Positions 1 to 9,270 are shown, counted from the stretch's first letter. The stretch is DNA of 46,455 nt from an uncultured Crocinitomix sp. (GCA_937136425.1 CAKZON010000095.1:1-46455); one strand, 5' to 3'. Made by a program: numbers and translations. The notes: a model not told the origin generated them from the letters alone.

Positions 1-2236
1 AGCTCCAAGTTGCCTCACCCCATTTTTTCTCTTTGTGTAGGTTTACTCCCAAATCCAATCGGTGATAAGAGGGCATTCTGTATCCATTTCGCTCAGCGAT
101 ATGATTAACTTCTGTTCCTCCAAAATCATTGTCACCTAATGAGTTGTATTTTTGCAAGGCTAGTGTTATGGCGTTTCCTGTTCCATAAACCCAAACTACA
201 CCAACATCTATTCGGTCGTTAAACTTGTGTGTTAAAACAAAACTTACGTCATGTCGTCTGTCATAACGGTAAGGAAATTCTTCACCATTATTTAAATTTT
301 CAAATTGACGATTTGTCCATGATAAGGTATAACCAATCCATCCAGTGGTTTTTCCTGTTTTCTTTTCAAGTAAAACCTCTGCGCCATAGCTGTAACCGTC
401 TCCAGTTTCAACAATATTCTCCCAATTTTGATTCGTTCCTACAAAACTTGCTCCTTCTTTATATTCAATCAAATTATCCATGGTTTTATAATAAGCTTCT
501 GTACCAATTCTAAAGCCTTTAGGTAATTCGCGAGTATAACCAATGGCAATTTGATTACCTTGTTGTGGAGGAATACTATCAGTAACAGGTACCCAAAGGT
601 CAGTTGGTAAACCAATAGAAGTATTGGTTAATAAGTGCATGAATTGCGTTGTTTTAGCATAGGATGCTTTTAGTGATGATTTTTCATCCAATTTATAGTT
701 AATCGCTGCTCTTGGTTGTAATGAGTTATATAATTTTTCTCTTACATAAAAGTTTGAAAAATGTAAACCAACGTTAGCCATAAAGCGTTCCCCAATCTTA
801 AAATCATCTTGCGCATAAGCGTAAAATTCATGCGCATACGTTCTTGGCGACCCAAATGTTGTGTCTAAAGCTTCTCCACTAGAGTTAAAATTTAATTGGT
901 TTACACCAGGTTTAAAAGTATGATAGGTTTCTCCAAATCCGAATTGTATTTCATGTTTTGGAGCAGGGTAGTAAAAGAAATTCATGTTTCCACCCCAATC
1001 TGTAATTCCTGAAAGATATTCGAATGAAAAATTATCGAAAGCTTCATTTTCTTTTCCTTCTTCAAAGCCTTTTAAACCAAAACCTGTTACAAATTTGTAG
1101 TCACTATAGTTTAAGGTTGTATTGGCAAATAATTTAGGACCAAATTTATGGTTCCAACGGAGTGCCATAATTTTGTTTCCCCATTTGATATTTCCCTTTA
1201 CTTGCTCAATATAGGTTTTGTTGTCAGAACTGTTTGTGTATTGATATTGTTGATCAACATAAAATTTATCATCACCTAAATAAGCACTAAAATAAATTCT
1301 ATTATTCGGGTTTACAATATGATTGATCTTAGCATTAACATCATAAAAGAAATAACCGCCCGATACTTTGTCACCGCCATCAGGACTATTAATATTATTT
1401 GCCATTGCAATAAACGGTTTTGCTAAAATATCTACATAAGTTCTTCTTGCAGAAATCATGAAAGAAGTTTTGTCTTTAATAATAGGGCCGTTTAGCATTA
1501 GTTTTGATGAAATAATTCCAACGCTTCCTTCTCCATGAATTTTTTTCATATCTCCTTCATTCATTCTAATGTCAATAACAGAAGATAAACGACCACCATA
1601 TTCAGCAGGAAATCCACCTTTAACCAATTTTACTTGGTTAATAGCATCTGCATTAAATACAGAGAAAAAACCAAATAAGTGATTGGCGTTATATATAGGA
1701 ACACCATCTAATAAAATTAAATTTTGATCTGGCCCACCGCCTCGTACATATATTCCACTTGAACCTTCACTACCAGACTGGATGCCGGGTAATAATTGGG
1801 CGGTTTTTATAATATCACGTTCTCCTAATAAAACAGGTAATGTTTTTACCTTATCCATAGAAAGGTGGACAGTACTCATCTCTGTGGTTTCTTGTTCTTT
1901 CTTTTGACCTGTTACCACTACTGTTGCCAAATCACTAATAGGGGTTAAATTAATGTCTAACTCCATGTCTTCGTCCAATGTTACTCGCGTTTTCATTGGT
2001 TCTTTTCCAACATAGGAAAAGAGTATATCATGGGTTCCATTATCTAACGTTAAGCTATAGAAACCATAAATATTCGCTACAGCGCCAGTTTTTAAAGAAT
2101 CAATATAAACCCGTGCACCAATTAAAGCTTCGCCAGTTTTAGCATCTTTTAAATAGCCACTTATGGTACTTTTTTGTGCATTGGCACTCATGCCAGCAAA
2201 AAAAAGTACGGTGAGTAAAAGCAATTTTTTTGTCAT
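1..2236 (-). CDS. TonB-dependent outer-membrane receptor (SusC-like), 3' end outside window
   Basis: The reading frame stays open from the ATG at 2236 to the window edge, so the stop codon and roughly the last 50 residues are missing, judging from the paralogue at 21061. It begins with a signal peptide (about residues 1-22, ending SANAQ). A carboxypeptidase-regulatory-like beta-sandwich follows (STISGYLKDAKTGEALIGAR onward), then a TonB plug with GIYVRGGGPDQNLILLDGVP and the FPAEYGGRLSSV motif, then a long beta-barrel. Such receptors import large substrates across the outer membrane using TonB energy. The substrate cannot be told. No partner lipoprotein is visible because the downstream side lies outside the window. 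It is strikingly similar to the receptor at 21061-23448, which does have a DUF4249 partner. A perfect inverted repeat lies 19-39 bases upstream of the start. Confidence 0.93.
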   Translation of the reverse strand, partial: MTKKLLLLTVLFFAGMSANAQKSTISGYLKDAKTGEALIGARVYIDSLKTGAVANIYGFYSLTLDNGTHDILFSYVGKEPMKTRVTLDEDMELDINLTPISDLATVVVTGQKKEQETTEMSTVHLSMDKVKTLPVLLGERDIIKTAQLLPGIQSGSEGSSGIYVRGGGPDQNLILLDGVPIYNANHLFGFFSVFNADAINQVKLVKGGFPAEYGGRLSSVIDIRMNEGDMKKIHGEGSVGIISSKLMLNGPIIKDKTSFMISARRTYVDILAKPFIAMANNINSPDGGDKVSGGYFFYDVNAKINHIVNPNNRIYFSAYLGDDKFYVDQQYQYTNSSDNKTYIEQVKGNIKWGNKIMALRWNHKFGPKLFANTTLNYSDYKFVTGFGLKGFEEGKENEAFDNFSFEYLSGITDWGGNMNFFYYPAPKHEIQFGFGETYHTFKPGVNQLNFNSSGEALDTTFGSPRTYAHEFYAYAQDDFKIGERFMANVGLHFSNFYVREKLYNSLQPRAAINYKLDEKSSLKASYAKTTQFMHLLTNTSIGLPTDLWVPVTDSIPPQQGNQIAIGYTRELPKGFRIGTEAYYKTMDNLIEYKEGASFVGTNQNWENIVETGDGYSYGAEVLLEKKTGKTTGWIGYTLSWTNRQFENLNNGEEFPYRYDRRHDVSFVLTHKFNDRIDVGVVWVYGTGNAITLALQKYNSLGDNDFGGTEVNHIAERNGYRMPSYHRLDLGVNLHKEKKWGEATWS

Positions 2237-2254
2237 TTTATTTATATGTTTTTG

Positions 2255-2275
2255 CGTCATCATTGTATGATGACG
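2255..2275. promoter_or_regulatory. perfect 9-bp inverted repeat in receptor leader
   Basis: The arms cgtcatcat and atgatgacg flank a 3-base spacer (tgt), just upstream of the TonB receptor start. There is no T-run in either direction, so a terminator is unlikely. It could be an operator or a leader hairpin. It is absent upstream of the paralogous receptor at 21061. Confidence 0.45.
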
Positions 2276-2373
2276 TTGACCAAACGAAATACCCCTATTT
2301 AAAATTGTAAAAAAATCAAAAAAAATTATAATCAGTTATTTAAAACGATTAAATTCACAAAAAACATCTTTTA

Positions 2374-4359
2374 ATGCGATTCATAACATTAACCCTACTC
2401 ATTACTCTGAGTGTTGGAACGTTTGCGAAGGAGGATAAAATCCCACGTAAAATACAACGCTCAATTCCATTATTAACGGATTATTTAACAGCCGGAAAAA
2501 TATCCCAAAAAGATAAGGCAACTGCTATTCATTCCTGGATTACTTCAAATATTCAATTTAATTATAATGAATTGTCTAGCGAAAAATATTTTGTGGGAGT
2601 TGATCCTGGTGTTGTTTTAAAATCTAAAAAAGCTTTAGGTGACGGATTTGTGGAATTAATGAAAGCCATGTTAGACTATGCGCGGATAGAAAATGAAACC
2701 GTTTCAGGATATGTGCATGATGTTGCTTGGAGCCCTGGAGACACCGTAGTTGAAATGAAACATGCGTGGATTGCTATGAAATTGGATGGAGAATGGAGTT
2801 TAGCAGATCCGGCTTGGGATGCAGGTTATATTGGAAGAGAACCTATTGACCGAAAACCATATAAAGAAAAAAAATATCTTGTTCCATTAAGGTTGTATAA
2901 AAACGAAGTGAAGCAAGAAAGGATTGAAATTAAGCGAGAAGAGGAGGATGAGAAAAGAAGAGAGGAGTATGACAATAAACCAAAATATAAAGATAAGATT
3001 GGTTTTGTTCAAGACCCTACAACCGAGTTCTTTTTGATTAATACAGATACTTTTTTATTGGATCATTTACCCATTAACCCTATTTGGCAATTGCGTGATG
3101 ATTATATTGATATTGAAGATTTTTCATTAACTAAAGACAGTTTAAAAGCCTTGCTAACAACTGAACGCCCGAGTAAACAAGATTATATACAAGGGATTGA
3201 TTTATTTCGTTCGCGCGATTTTTTGCATCAATATATTTTAAATGGAGAAGACGGATTTAAGTATAACCCATACAACCCTGGAGTTAAGGCTATTAATTAC
3301 TACAATTTTATGGTTTTAGTAAATGGGAAAAAGCTCCAAAAATTTGCGCGCGGTAGTATTTATGAAATAACGGAAGATAAATACCCGGCTTTATTAGCTG
3401 TAAATGATACAATTATTAAATACGCTAAGTTGTATAAAGTGTTTGAAAAAAATCTTTACAAAAAACGTAGAACATTTGACAAAGAAAAATATGCTTCAGC
3501 AAAAACTGCTGATAAAGAGAGTGGGAAGTTTATTCGAAAAATTGAAGCCGAGAATGATAAGTTAATCTCGTATATTAAATCTAATTCTGAGCGAATTGAA
3601 ACCAATATTGAGCGTTTAGAAGAAATGACAGAGAAGATGGAGGATAAATACCCTGCAGCTTTTGATTATTATAAACCACGTGAAGGTTTAAAGGACGAGT
3701 ATATTAACCCATGGCGTGATTCAATGCAGGTGCAGTTTAAGCTGTTAGAAGAAATTAAAACGCAACAAGCTGATGAGCGTTCGAAAAGCAGTTATATTTC
3801 ACTTTTAACGGATGTGCGTTATATCGATTATTTATTGAATGTTAATGCAGGATTTATTCGCTTCAAAACATATTCAAATAATGAAATTATTGGGGAAGTA
3901 GATAGTTTGGTAGATTTTCATGCGAAACATGCAGTAATGTTATATAAAGATTCGTTACGTGAAGAATTAATTCAACGAAACGTAATGGATGTTGTTAAAA
4001 CAGCAAATGCTTATATCCGTGTGTCAAAAACTCATTTTAAAACACTTAAAAATGAGTTGAAAATTGATGATATAGAGAAGTATGAAACGTTTATGCAAGC
4101 ACAGTTGTGGGAAATCATAAAATTGGCGGACCAAATCAACAAAAACAGTGCACACTTTAATTCGCAAGTGTTACCACTAATGAAAAACAATTCTGATGTT
4201 GGGACGGTAGCAAAATTGATTGAAAAGCAACAAAAACTAAAAGAAGAGAAGAACGACTTTATTAAAGAACAGCAAGAGAAAGCGCATAAACGAGCAGAGG
4301 ATCTAATTCGACAAATGCAAGAGGATACAAAGGAGTGGAAGAAGAAGTTTAAGAGTTAG
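2374..4359 (+). CDS. secreted transglutaminase-like protein lacking the catalytic cysteine
   Basis: The 661-residue protein has a signal peptide (residues 1-18, ending GTFA). Residues 45-155 match the transglutaminase/protease core: AIHSWITSNIQFNY, then the histidine motif KHAWI (H130) and the aspartate motif ADPAWD (D145). The nucleophile position, normally C in a GVCxGY/F-type motif, reads KALGDGF, with Gly89 where Cys is expected. The protein is therefore probably a non-enzymatic, binding version of the fold. The remaining 500 residues are charged, with predicted coiled-coil stretches (about 395-430 and 630-660) and no recognisable domain. It is divergent from the TonB receptor and convergent with the LamG gene. 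The product is probably periplasmic. No T9SS sorting domain is visible. Confidence 0.8.
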   Translation: MRFITLTLLITLSVGTFAKEDKIPRKIQRSIPLLTDYLTAGKISQKDKATAIHSWITSNIQFNYNELSSEKYFVGVDPGVVLKSKKALGDGFVELMKAMLDYARIENETVSGYVHDVAWSPGDTVVEMKHAWIAMKLDGEWSLADPAWDAGYIGREPIDRKPYKEKKYLVPLRLYKNEVKQERIEIKREEEDEKRREEYDNKPKYKDKIGFVQDPTTEFFLINTDTFLLDHLPINPIWQLRDDYIDIEDFSLTKDSLKALLTTERPSKQDYIQGIDLFRSRDFLHQYILNGEDGFKYNPYNPGVKAINYYNFMVLVNGKKLQKFARGSIYEITEDKYPALLAVNDTIIKYAKLYKVFEKNLYKKRRTFDKEKYASAKTADKESGKFIRKIEAENDKLISYIKSNSERIETNIERLEEMTEKMEDKYPAAFDYYKPREGLKDEYINPWRDSMQVQFKLLEEIKTQQADERSKSSYISLLTDVRYIDYLLNVNAGFIRFKTYSNNEIIGEVDSLVDFHAKHAVMLYKDSLREELIQRNVMDVVKTANAYIRVSKTHFKTLKNELKIDDIEKYETFMQAQLWEIIKLADQINKNSAHFNSQVLPLMKNNSDVGTVAKLIEKQQKLKEEKNDFIKEQQEKAHKRAEDLIRQMQEDTKEWKKKFKS

Positions 4360-4401
4360 AAAGATAAAGCACTGATTTCAACTGTTATTAATGATTTACA
4401 G

Positions 4402-4694
4402 AAACAAAAAAAGGCACGTTGAAAAACGTGCCTTTTGAATAAGTAAGAATTAGTTTACTACTTAATTACCTCTAATTTAGAAGTAATAACAGCTTCACCT
4501 AATTGAATTTGAACAATGTAGCTTCCAGTTTCATAGTCAGCAACATTAATTTCTTGTGTATTATTTCCAGCAACAACTTGTACGTTGTTTGCTTCAACAA
4601 CCTCACCTAACATATTGTAAACAGTAATTGTAGCTGCTGCTTCAGTTTCAGATGAAAATACAATTGATGTAATTTCATTAGCTGGGTTAGGGTA
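4402..4694 (-). repeat. 293-bp direct repeat, copy 1 (T9SS sorting domain plus terminator)
   Basis: This block matches 5576-5868 with three base differences in 293, by direct comparison. It covers the terminator, the stop codon and the last ~79 codons (T9SS type A sorting domain) of the gene at 4458-5480. The identity ends abruptly at the YPNP motif. Confidence 0.95.
4409..4436. terminator. intrinsic terminator between convergent genes
   Basis: A 12-bp stem (aaaaggcacgtt / aacgtgcctttt) with a 4-base loop sits between the ends of the transglutaminase-like gene and the LamG gene. On the minus strand it is followed by a clear T-run, so it primarily serves the LamG gene. An identical copy lies at 5583-5610. 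Confidence 0.85.
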
Positions 4695-5480
4695 TACTAA
4701 TAATGGTTCTTTTATTGTTGATTCCTTAATTGAAGAAAGGGAGGAATAATAAGAGCAGAGATCATTTACTTCATCATTTGAAAGTGCACGATCCCAAAAT
4801 ATAAACTCGTCAAGAGTTCCATTAAAATAAAAACTATCAGGTGAATCACTGTTACCACTTTCTCGTCCAATACTTCCTGCGGAAGATGAATGAGCAACCA
4901 TGGTTGGTCCACTCCCTGAATAATTACCACTTTCAACATCTCTACAGTCTACAAATACTGACATGTCATCACTACCACGAATTATACAAACAACATGATT
5001 CCAAGTGTTTACCGTTAGCTTATTATCACTTGTAAAAGAGCGTCTTTGTTCTGATCCAGCGCCTCCAATGCTTCCACCGTAATTAACAACGATTCTACCA
5101 TCATTTGCAGAACTTAATGATAACCAATACCCACCATAATTATTGAATTCGTCATCAGTATCAATAAATTTGTTGCTTGACTGATTAAGGGTAATTGGTT
5201 TGACCCAAAAGGAGAACGAAACTTGTAAGCCAGGTTTTAGCTCATCAGTATTAGGAAGAGAGATATAATCGTCAACACCATCAAAATAATATGCAGATTC
5301 ACTATTACCTAATCTATCATCTACTAAGGTTGCACCGTAAATTGACGAATGATGCGCGTTAATACTTTCGTCATTTCCATTTCCATTAAATTCATAGTGA
5401 AATATCATTCCATCCAAAGGGATTTGGGCAACAGATGTCAAGGAAAAAATGAAAATATAAATTAGCAAAATACTTTTCAT
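4458..5480 (-). CDS. secreted LamG-like lectin-fold protein with T9SS sorting domain
   Basis: The 340-residue protein starts with a signal peptide (residues 1-19, ending SVAQ). Residues ~27-240 have the concanavalin A-like/LamG jelly-roll pattern: HYEFNGNGNDES, AYYFDGVDDYISLP, SFWVKP, WNHVVCIIRG and a closing LDEFIFWDRALSNDEV. The C-terminus (from about residue 262, YPNPANEIT) is a type A sorting domain that directs export by T9SS and attachment to the surface. Such domains usually bind carbohydrate or protein, but the ligand is unknown here. The last 79 residues are identical to those of the thioredoxin-like protein just upstream (5632-6453), down to the terminator. This points to a recent duplication or gene conversion of the secretion module. 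Confidence 0.88.
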   Translation of the reverse strand: MKSILLIYIFIFSLTSVAQIPLDGMIFHYEFNGNGNDESINAHHSSIYGATLVDDRLGNSESAYYFDGVDDYISLPNTDELKPGLQVSFSFWVKPITLNQSSNKFIDTDDEFNNYGGYWLSLSSANDGRIVVNYGGSIGGAGSEQRRSFTSDNKLTVNTWNHVVCIIRGSDDMSVFVDCRDVESGNYSGSGPTMVAHSSSAGSIGRESGNSDSPDSFYFNGTLDEFIFWDRALSNDEVNDLCSYYSSLSSIKESTIKEPLLVYPNPANEITSIVFSSETEAAATITVYNMLGEVVEANNVQVVAGNNTQEINVADYETGSYIVQIQLGEAVITSKLEVIK

Positions 5481-5575
5481 ATCAATTGTTTAGATTTTGA
5501 ATTAAATTTAGGAAAATGAAGTAGTTAAGGTAATTAATATATGTTAATTATGTTTTTTCAGACGGAAAATTATGA

Positions 5576-5868
5576 AAACAAAAAAAGGCACGTTGAAAAA
5601 CGTGCCTTTTGAATAAGTAAGAATTAGTTTACTATTTAATCACCTCTAATTTAGAAGTAATAACAGCTTCACCTAATTGAATTTGAACAATGTAGCTTCC
5701 TGTTTCATAGTCAGCAACATTAATTTCTTGTGTATTATTTCCAGCAACAACTTGTACGTTGTTTGCTTCAACAACCTCACCTAACATATTGTAAACAGTA
5801 ATTGTAGCTGCTGCTTCAGTTTCAGATGAAAATACAATTGATGTAATTTCATTAGCTGGGTTAGGGTA
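5576..5868 (-). repeat. 293-bp direct repeat, copy 2 (T9SS sorting domain plus terminator)
   Basis: This is the partner of 4402-4694, offset by 1174 bases with three mismatches. It contains the terminator and the 3' end of the thioredoxin-like gene. Upstream of the YPNP motif the two genes are unrelated. Confidence 0.95.
5583..5610 (-). terminator. intrinsic terminator of the thioredoxin-like gene
   Basis: It is identical to the hairpin at 4409-4436: a 12-bp stem, a 4-base loop and a T-run in minus-strand orientation. It lies 21 bases beyond the stop codon. Confidence 0.85.
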
Positions 5869-6453
5869 GATGCTTAACTCTTCTAAAGTGTTATCCTCCT
5901 CTACACTTGCAAAAGAACAAGGCATTGGCTCTGGCTCAAAACCATCATAGAAAGTTCCTTCAAAAGTTGTGATGTCAGCAATTGGGTAAATATCTTGCTC
6001 AATTATTCTCATATCTTCGCCAATTAAAACGTAGGTAGGGAAAGCTCCAACACCAAAGTCAGAAGTTACAGCACCACCGCCACCGTCAGCACTTACAGCA
6101 GGTGCATGATGTCCAGATCCTCCATAAGAGTCTTCGTATGCAATAACTTCAGCATCACTATCTGTTCCGTTGTTAATTACTAAGCAATATACGTCACCTG
6201 AGTTACATCCATATTTGTCGTAAAAATCGCCAAAAACTGGACTAGTTGCTTGACATGGGGGACAAGTATCAAAGAAAAAATCTAAATAAACATGCTTTCC
6301 TGAAGCTGTAATATCTGATAATTTGTGTTCATTACCATCCGTATCCGTTACGGTAAAGTCATTGACCAAATCACCAACTTCATATGTAGTTTGAGCGAAA
6401 CCGCCTAATGAAAGGAGACTAGCTCCCATAAATCCAAGTAAAAATTTTTTCAT
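5632..6453 (-). CDS. secreted thioredoxin/TlpA-like redox protein with T9SS sorting domain
   Basis: I chose the start at 6453 because it begins a standard signal peptide (MKKFLLGFMGASLLSLGGFA). An upstream in-frame ATG at 6513 would prepend 20 unlikely residues. The mature part is a redoxin-like domain (VGDLVNDFTVTDTDGNEHKL, VYLDFFFDTCPPC). It carries a CPPC active site at residues 64-67, as in TlpA/ResA-type thiol-disulphide proteins, followed by a type A T9SS sorting domain. It probably works at the cell surface or outside as a disulphide reductase/isomerase or thiol-dependent reductase. The substrate is unknown. The C-terminal 79 residues are identical to the neighbouring LamG protein. Confidence 0.87.
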   Translation of the reverse strand: MKKFLLGFMGASLLSLGGFAQTTYEVGDLVNDFTVTDTDGNEHKLSDITASGKHVYLDFFFDTCPPCQATSPVFGDFYDKYGCNSGDVYCLVINNGTDSDAEVIAYEDSYGGSGHHAPAVSADGGGGAVTSDFGVGAFPTYVLIGEDMRIIEQDIYPIADITTFEGTFYDGFEPEPMPCSFASVEEDNTLEELSIYPNPANEITSIVFSSETEAAATITVYNMLGEVVEANNVQVVAGNNTQEINVADYETGSYIVQIQLGEAVITSKLEVIK

Positions 6454-6565
6454 ATTTGTTGTTTTTTGTTTATAATGTATCAATATATAAAATCCTTTTG
6501 AAAATGAAGGCAAGGATTCTACTTAACTATTGGAATGCTATAAAGTATTTTTTTGAACAAAAAAA

Positions 6566-6591
6566 ATGGGACAATCAATTGATCGTCCCAT
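6566..6591 (-). terminator. gap: intrinsic terminator of GAPDH gene
   Basis: The arms atgggacaatc and gatcgtcccat (one mismatch) flank the loop aatt. On the minus strand they are followed by a run of eight Ts. It lies 23 bases beyond the GAPDH stop codon. Confidence 0.85.
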
Positions 6592-6613
6592 CTTACTTTT
6601 AATTATATAAAGT

Positions 6614-8065
6614 CTAGTAATAAATTACTCTTCTCACTTTAGCAATGTATTTTGCTAAACGAATTACTTGTTTTGTATAACCATATTCGTTGTCATACCA
6701 AGTGTATAATACAATACTCTTTTTGTCTGGAGACACCAATGTAGCAGGTGCATCATAAACAGAGCAGCAAGTATTACCAATAATATCGTTTGATACCATT
6801 TCTTCGTCAACTGAGTAATAAATTTGATTTACTAAGTTTCCGTTTAATGCTGCATCTCTAATAGCTTGGTTAACTTCTTCTACGCTAGTTTCTTTACTAA
6901 CTGTTAAGTTTAAGATTGCTAATGATCCGTTAGGAGTAGGAACACGTACAGCGTTAGCAGTTAATTTATCTTCTAAAGAAGGGATAACCTTTGTTACGGC
7001 TTTTCCAGCTCCAGTAGATGTAATTACCATATTAATTGCTGCAGAACGACCTCTTCTTGGTTTCTTATGGAAGTTATCCAACAAGTTTTGATCATTTGTA
7101 TAAGCATGTACTGTTTCTAAATGTCCCTTTTCAACACCAAATTTGTCTTCAATTACTTTTAGAATTGGAGAAATAGCATTTGTAGTACATGAAGCTGCAG
7201 AAAAAATTGACTGACCTTCAATATCTAAATCGTGGTGGTTAATTCCGTAAACAATGTTTGGAATTTCTTTACCAGGAGCAGTTAATAATACTTTATCAAC
7301 ACCTTTTGCTTGTTTGTGACGACCTAATGCTTCTTTATCTGTAAATACACCAGTATTGTCAATAACTAAAGCATTGTTAATTCCATATTGTGTATAATCA
7401 ATATCCTCAGGGTTGCTCGCCTGAATCATTTTAATGATTTGACCATTTACGATTAACGCTTTGTTTTCAAAATCAACAGTAACCGTTCCTTTAAAGTCAT
7501 TGTGTACAGAATCATTTTTTAACAATGCAGCTCTTTTCTTTAACTGGTTATCGTCAACTTTACGAATAACGATTGCTCTTAAACGTAATTGTTGTCCTTT
7601 ACCTGCTTGTTTAATTAATTCTCTTGCAGCTAATCTTCCAATTCGTCCAAATCCGTATAAAACAACATCTCTTGGTTCAATTTGGTTGTCATTTCCTTGA
7701 AATAATCCAGTCAATTTATCAGAAAGGAAATCTTTTTTAGAAGAAAAGTTGTCTCCCTCTTGAATCCATTCGTAAGCCAAACGTCCTATGTCAATTTTAG
7801 CTGGAGCAAGATCCATTGAGAATAACTCCTCAGCTAAAGCAGCTGTAGTGGAAATAAAGATTTTTTTACCCACAACGTTTTCTGCATAATCATGCAGGTT
7901 AATGATTTCTGAATTGGTTGTATCCAATAAGTGGTTTCTGAACAATACAAGTTCTATACCTTTATTATACAATAATTCACCAACGTAATTCGCCAATTTT
8001 ACGGCAGCCTTTTCGTTGTCAATGTAGTTTTGAAGTTCTTTTTCGTAACCTACTGATGCTTCCAT
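6614..8065 (-). CDS. gap: glyceraldehyde-3-phosphate dehydrogenase with N-terminal extension
   Basis: This enzyme oxidises glyceraldehyde 3-phosphate to 1,3-bisphosphoglycerate with NAD(P) in glycolysis or gluconeogenesis. The Rossmann motif GFGRIGR is at residues 138-144, the catalytic cysteine is C293 in ASCTTN, and the catalytic histidine is H320 in HAYTND. The C-terminal WYDNEYGY motif is present. The protein has 483 residues against about 335 for classical GAPDH. The extra ~130 N-terminal residues (MEASVGYEKELQNYIDNEKA onward) are helical and lack a known motif. Long GAPDHs of this type occur in Bacteroidota and some Proteobacteria. The start agrees with a promoter 30-60 bases upstream. 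The enzyme is cytosolic and the gene monocistronic. Confidence 0.95.
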   Translation of the reverse strand: MEASVGYEKELQNYIDNEKAAVKLANYVGELLYNKGIELVLFRNHLLDTTNSEIINLHDYAENVVGKKIFISTTAALAEELFSMDLAPAKIDIGRLAYEWIQEGDNFSSKKDFLSDKLTGLFQGNDNQIEPRDVVLYGFGRIGRLAARELIKQAGKGQQLRLRAIVIRKVDDNQLKKRAALLKNDSVHNDFKGTVTVDFENKALIVNGQIIKMIQASNPEDIDYTQYGINNALVIDNTGVFTDKEALGRHKQAKGVDKVLLTAPGKEIPNIVYGINHHDLDIEGQSIFSAASCTTNAISPILKVIEDKFGVEKGHLETVHAYTNDQNLLDNFHKKPRRGRSAAINMVITSTGAGKAVTKVIPSLEDKLTANAVRVPTPNGSLAILNLTVSKETSVEEVNQAIRDAALNGNLVNQIYYSVDEEMVSNDIIGNTCCSVYDAPATLVSPDKKSIVLYTWYDNEYGYTKQVIRLAKYIAKVRRVIYY

Positions 8066-8093
8066 TTATCTGTCTTTAGAGATTAATTTTCTG

Positions 8094-8122
8094 CAAAGGT
8101 AGTGGGTTAATTCCTATTTCAA
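8094..8122 (-). promoter_or_regulatory. Bacteroidota-type promoter of GAPDH gene
   Basis: Read on the minus strand, a -33 TTG (8122-8120) and a -7 element TACCTTTG (8101-8094) are separated by 18 bases. This fits the family consensus TTG-N17-23-TAnnTTTG. It lies 29 bases upstream of the GAPDH start. Confidence 0.7.
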
Positions 8123-8319
8123 AATATTCAGCAAAATTATTGCTCACAATTTATTGACAATCGATTATTCTAAACCAAATCTTCAAATACCTTAATTCAC
8201 TAGTTACTAGGGTTTGTTTTAATAAATGGAGTGGTGGATGGTAATTATTAAAAAGAGTATATTAATATGAATGAATAAGGAGACCAAACCCTTTTTATCA
8301 CTGATGCGTTTATCGTTGT

Positions 8320-9270
8320 ATGAAGAAAATATTCCCATTACTTGCCCTTTTGATTTGTTTCAAAAGTTATTCTCAAACGGATTATAAACCAGCAGACTCG
8401 GCCTCAACATGGACCGGTATAAGTTATGTTTGGGTTGATGTTGGAGTGTATGACTTTGAGCATTGGCATTCTGTCTACGCTAAAGAAGTTGATTATGATA
8501 CTTTAATTGGAGCGAATACTTATACTAAACTTTATCATAACGGTTCGAATGATCCTGAACAAGAGATTTATTATTGCTCTTTTCGTTCGGATACGGCTGA
8601 AAAATCGCTTTACATCATGCCACGTGATAGCTCTTCAGAGTATCTCTTTTTTGATTTTGATGCTGACCATGTAATAGGGGAGACAATCACAATTCCTTTT
8701 TATGGTTGTGATGCGTTCTATTATGATATATCTACAGAATTCAATGTAAGTGAAATGCAATTAACAGGAATTGATTCTGTTCTTGTTGACGGAGACTATT
8801 TAACCTGTTGGTATTATGATTTAGGCTGGGATTCATCCTGCGGAGGACCGGTAAACCGTTTTACAATAATGGAAAAAATAATTACGGTTGATGCATTTCC
8901 GTTCACCTGGACACATTCGTTTGAAAGTGTTAGAGAATTAAAATGTTATTCTGAGAATAATATTGAACTATATGGGGATTTATGTCCATATACTTATGGT
9001 CATTTTTTGGATGTCTCCGATCAGGTAATAGAACAGCATAACGAGTTTATAATTTATCCAAATCCGAATAGTGGTAATTTTACTTTGAAATACAATTCTA
9101 GTGAAGCCAAAGAAATCAATATTTATAATTTACAAGGAGAAAAAATATATTCGAAATGGATTGTAAACGCTTCAGCAAATGTAAATATTAGTAATCTTAA
9201 ACCAGGAAGTTATTTAGTGACGTTAACAGTGGAAGATGAAGTATTGACGAAACGGATAATTGTTCAGTAA
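8320..9270 (+). CDS. T9SS-exported protein of unknown function
   Basis: The 316-residue protein has a signal peptide (MKKIFPLLALLICFKSYSQ) and a C-terminal type A sorting domain from about residue 245 (FIIYPNPNSGNFTLKY ... LKPGSYLVTLTVEDEVLTKR). The middle part is rich in Tyr, Asp and Trp and contains several cysteines (CSF, GCDAF, TCWYY, SCGG, CYS, LCPY), probably forming disulphides outside the cell. I do not recognise the domain. The gene is monocistronic and shares a bidirectional terminator with rpoD. Confidence 0.85.
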   Translation: MKKIFPLLALLICFKSYSQTDYKPADSASTWTGISYVWVDVGVYDFEHWHSVYAKEVDYDTLIGANTYTKLYHNGSNDPEQEIYYCSFRSDTAEKSLYIMPRDSSSEYLFFDFDADHVIGETITIPFYGCDAFYYDISTEFNVSEMQLTGIDSVLVDGDYLTCWYYDLGWDSSCGGPVNRFTIMEKIITVDAFPFTWTHSFESVRELKCYSENNIELYGDLCPYTYGHFLDVSDQVIEQHNEFIIYPNPNSGNFTLKYNSSEAKEINIYNLQGEKIYSKWIVNASANVNISNLKPGSYLVTLTVEDEVLTKRIIVQ

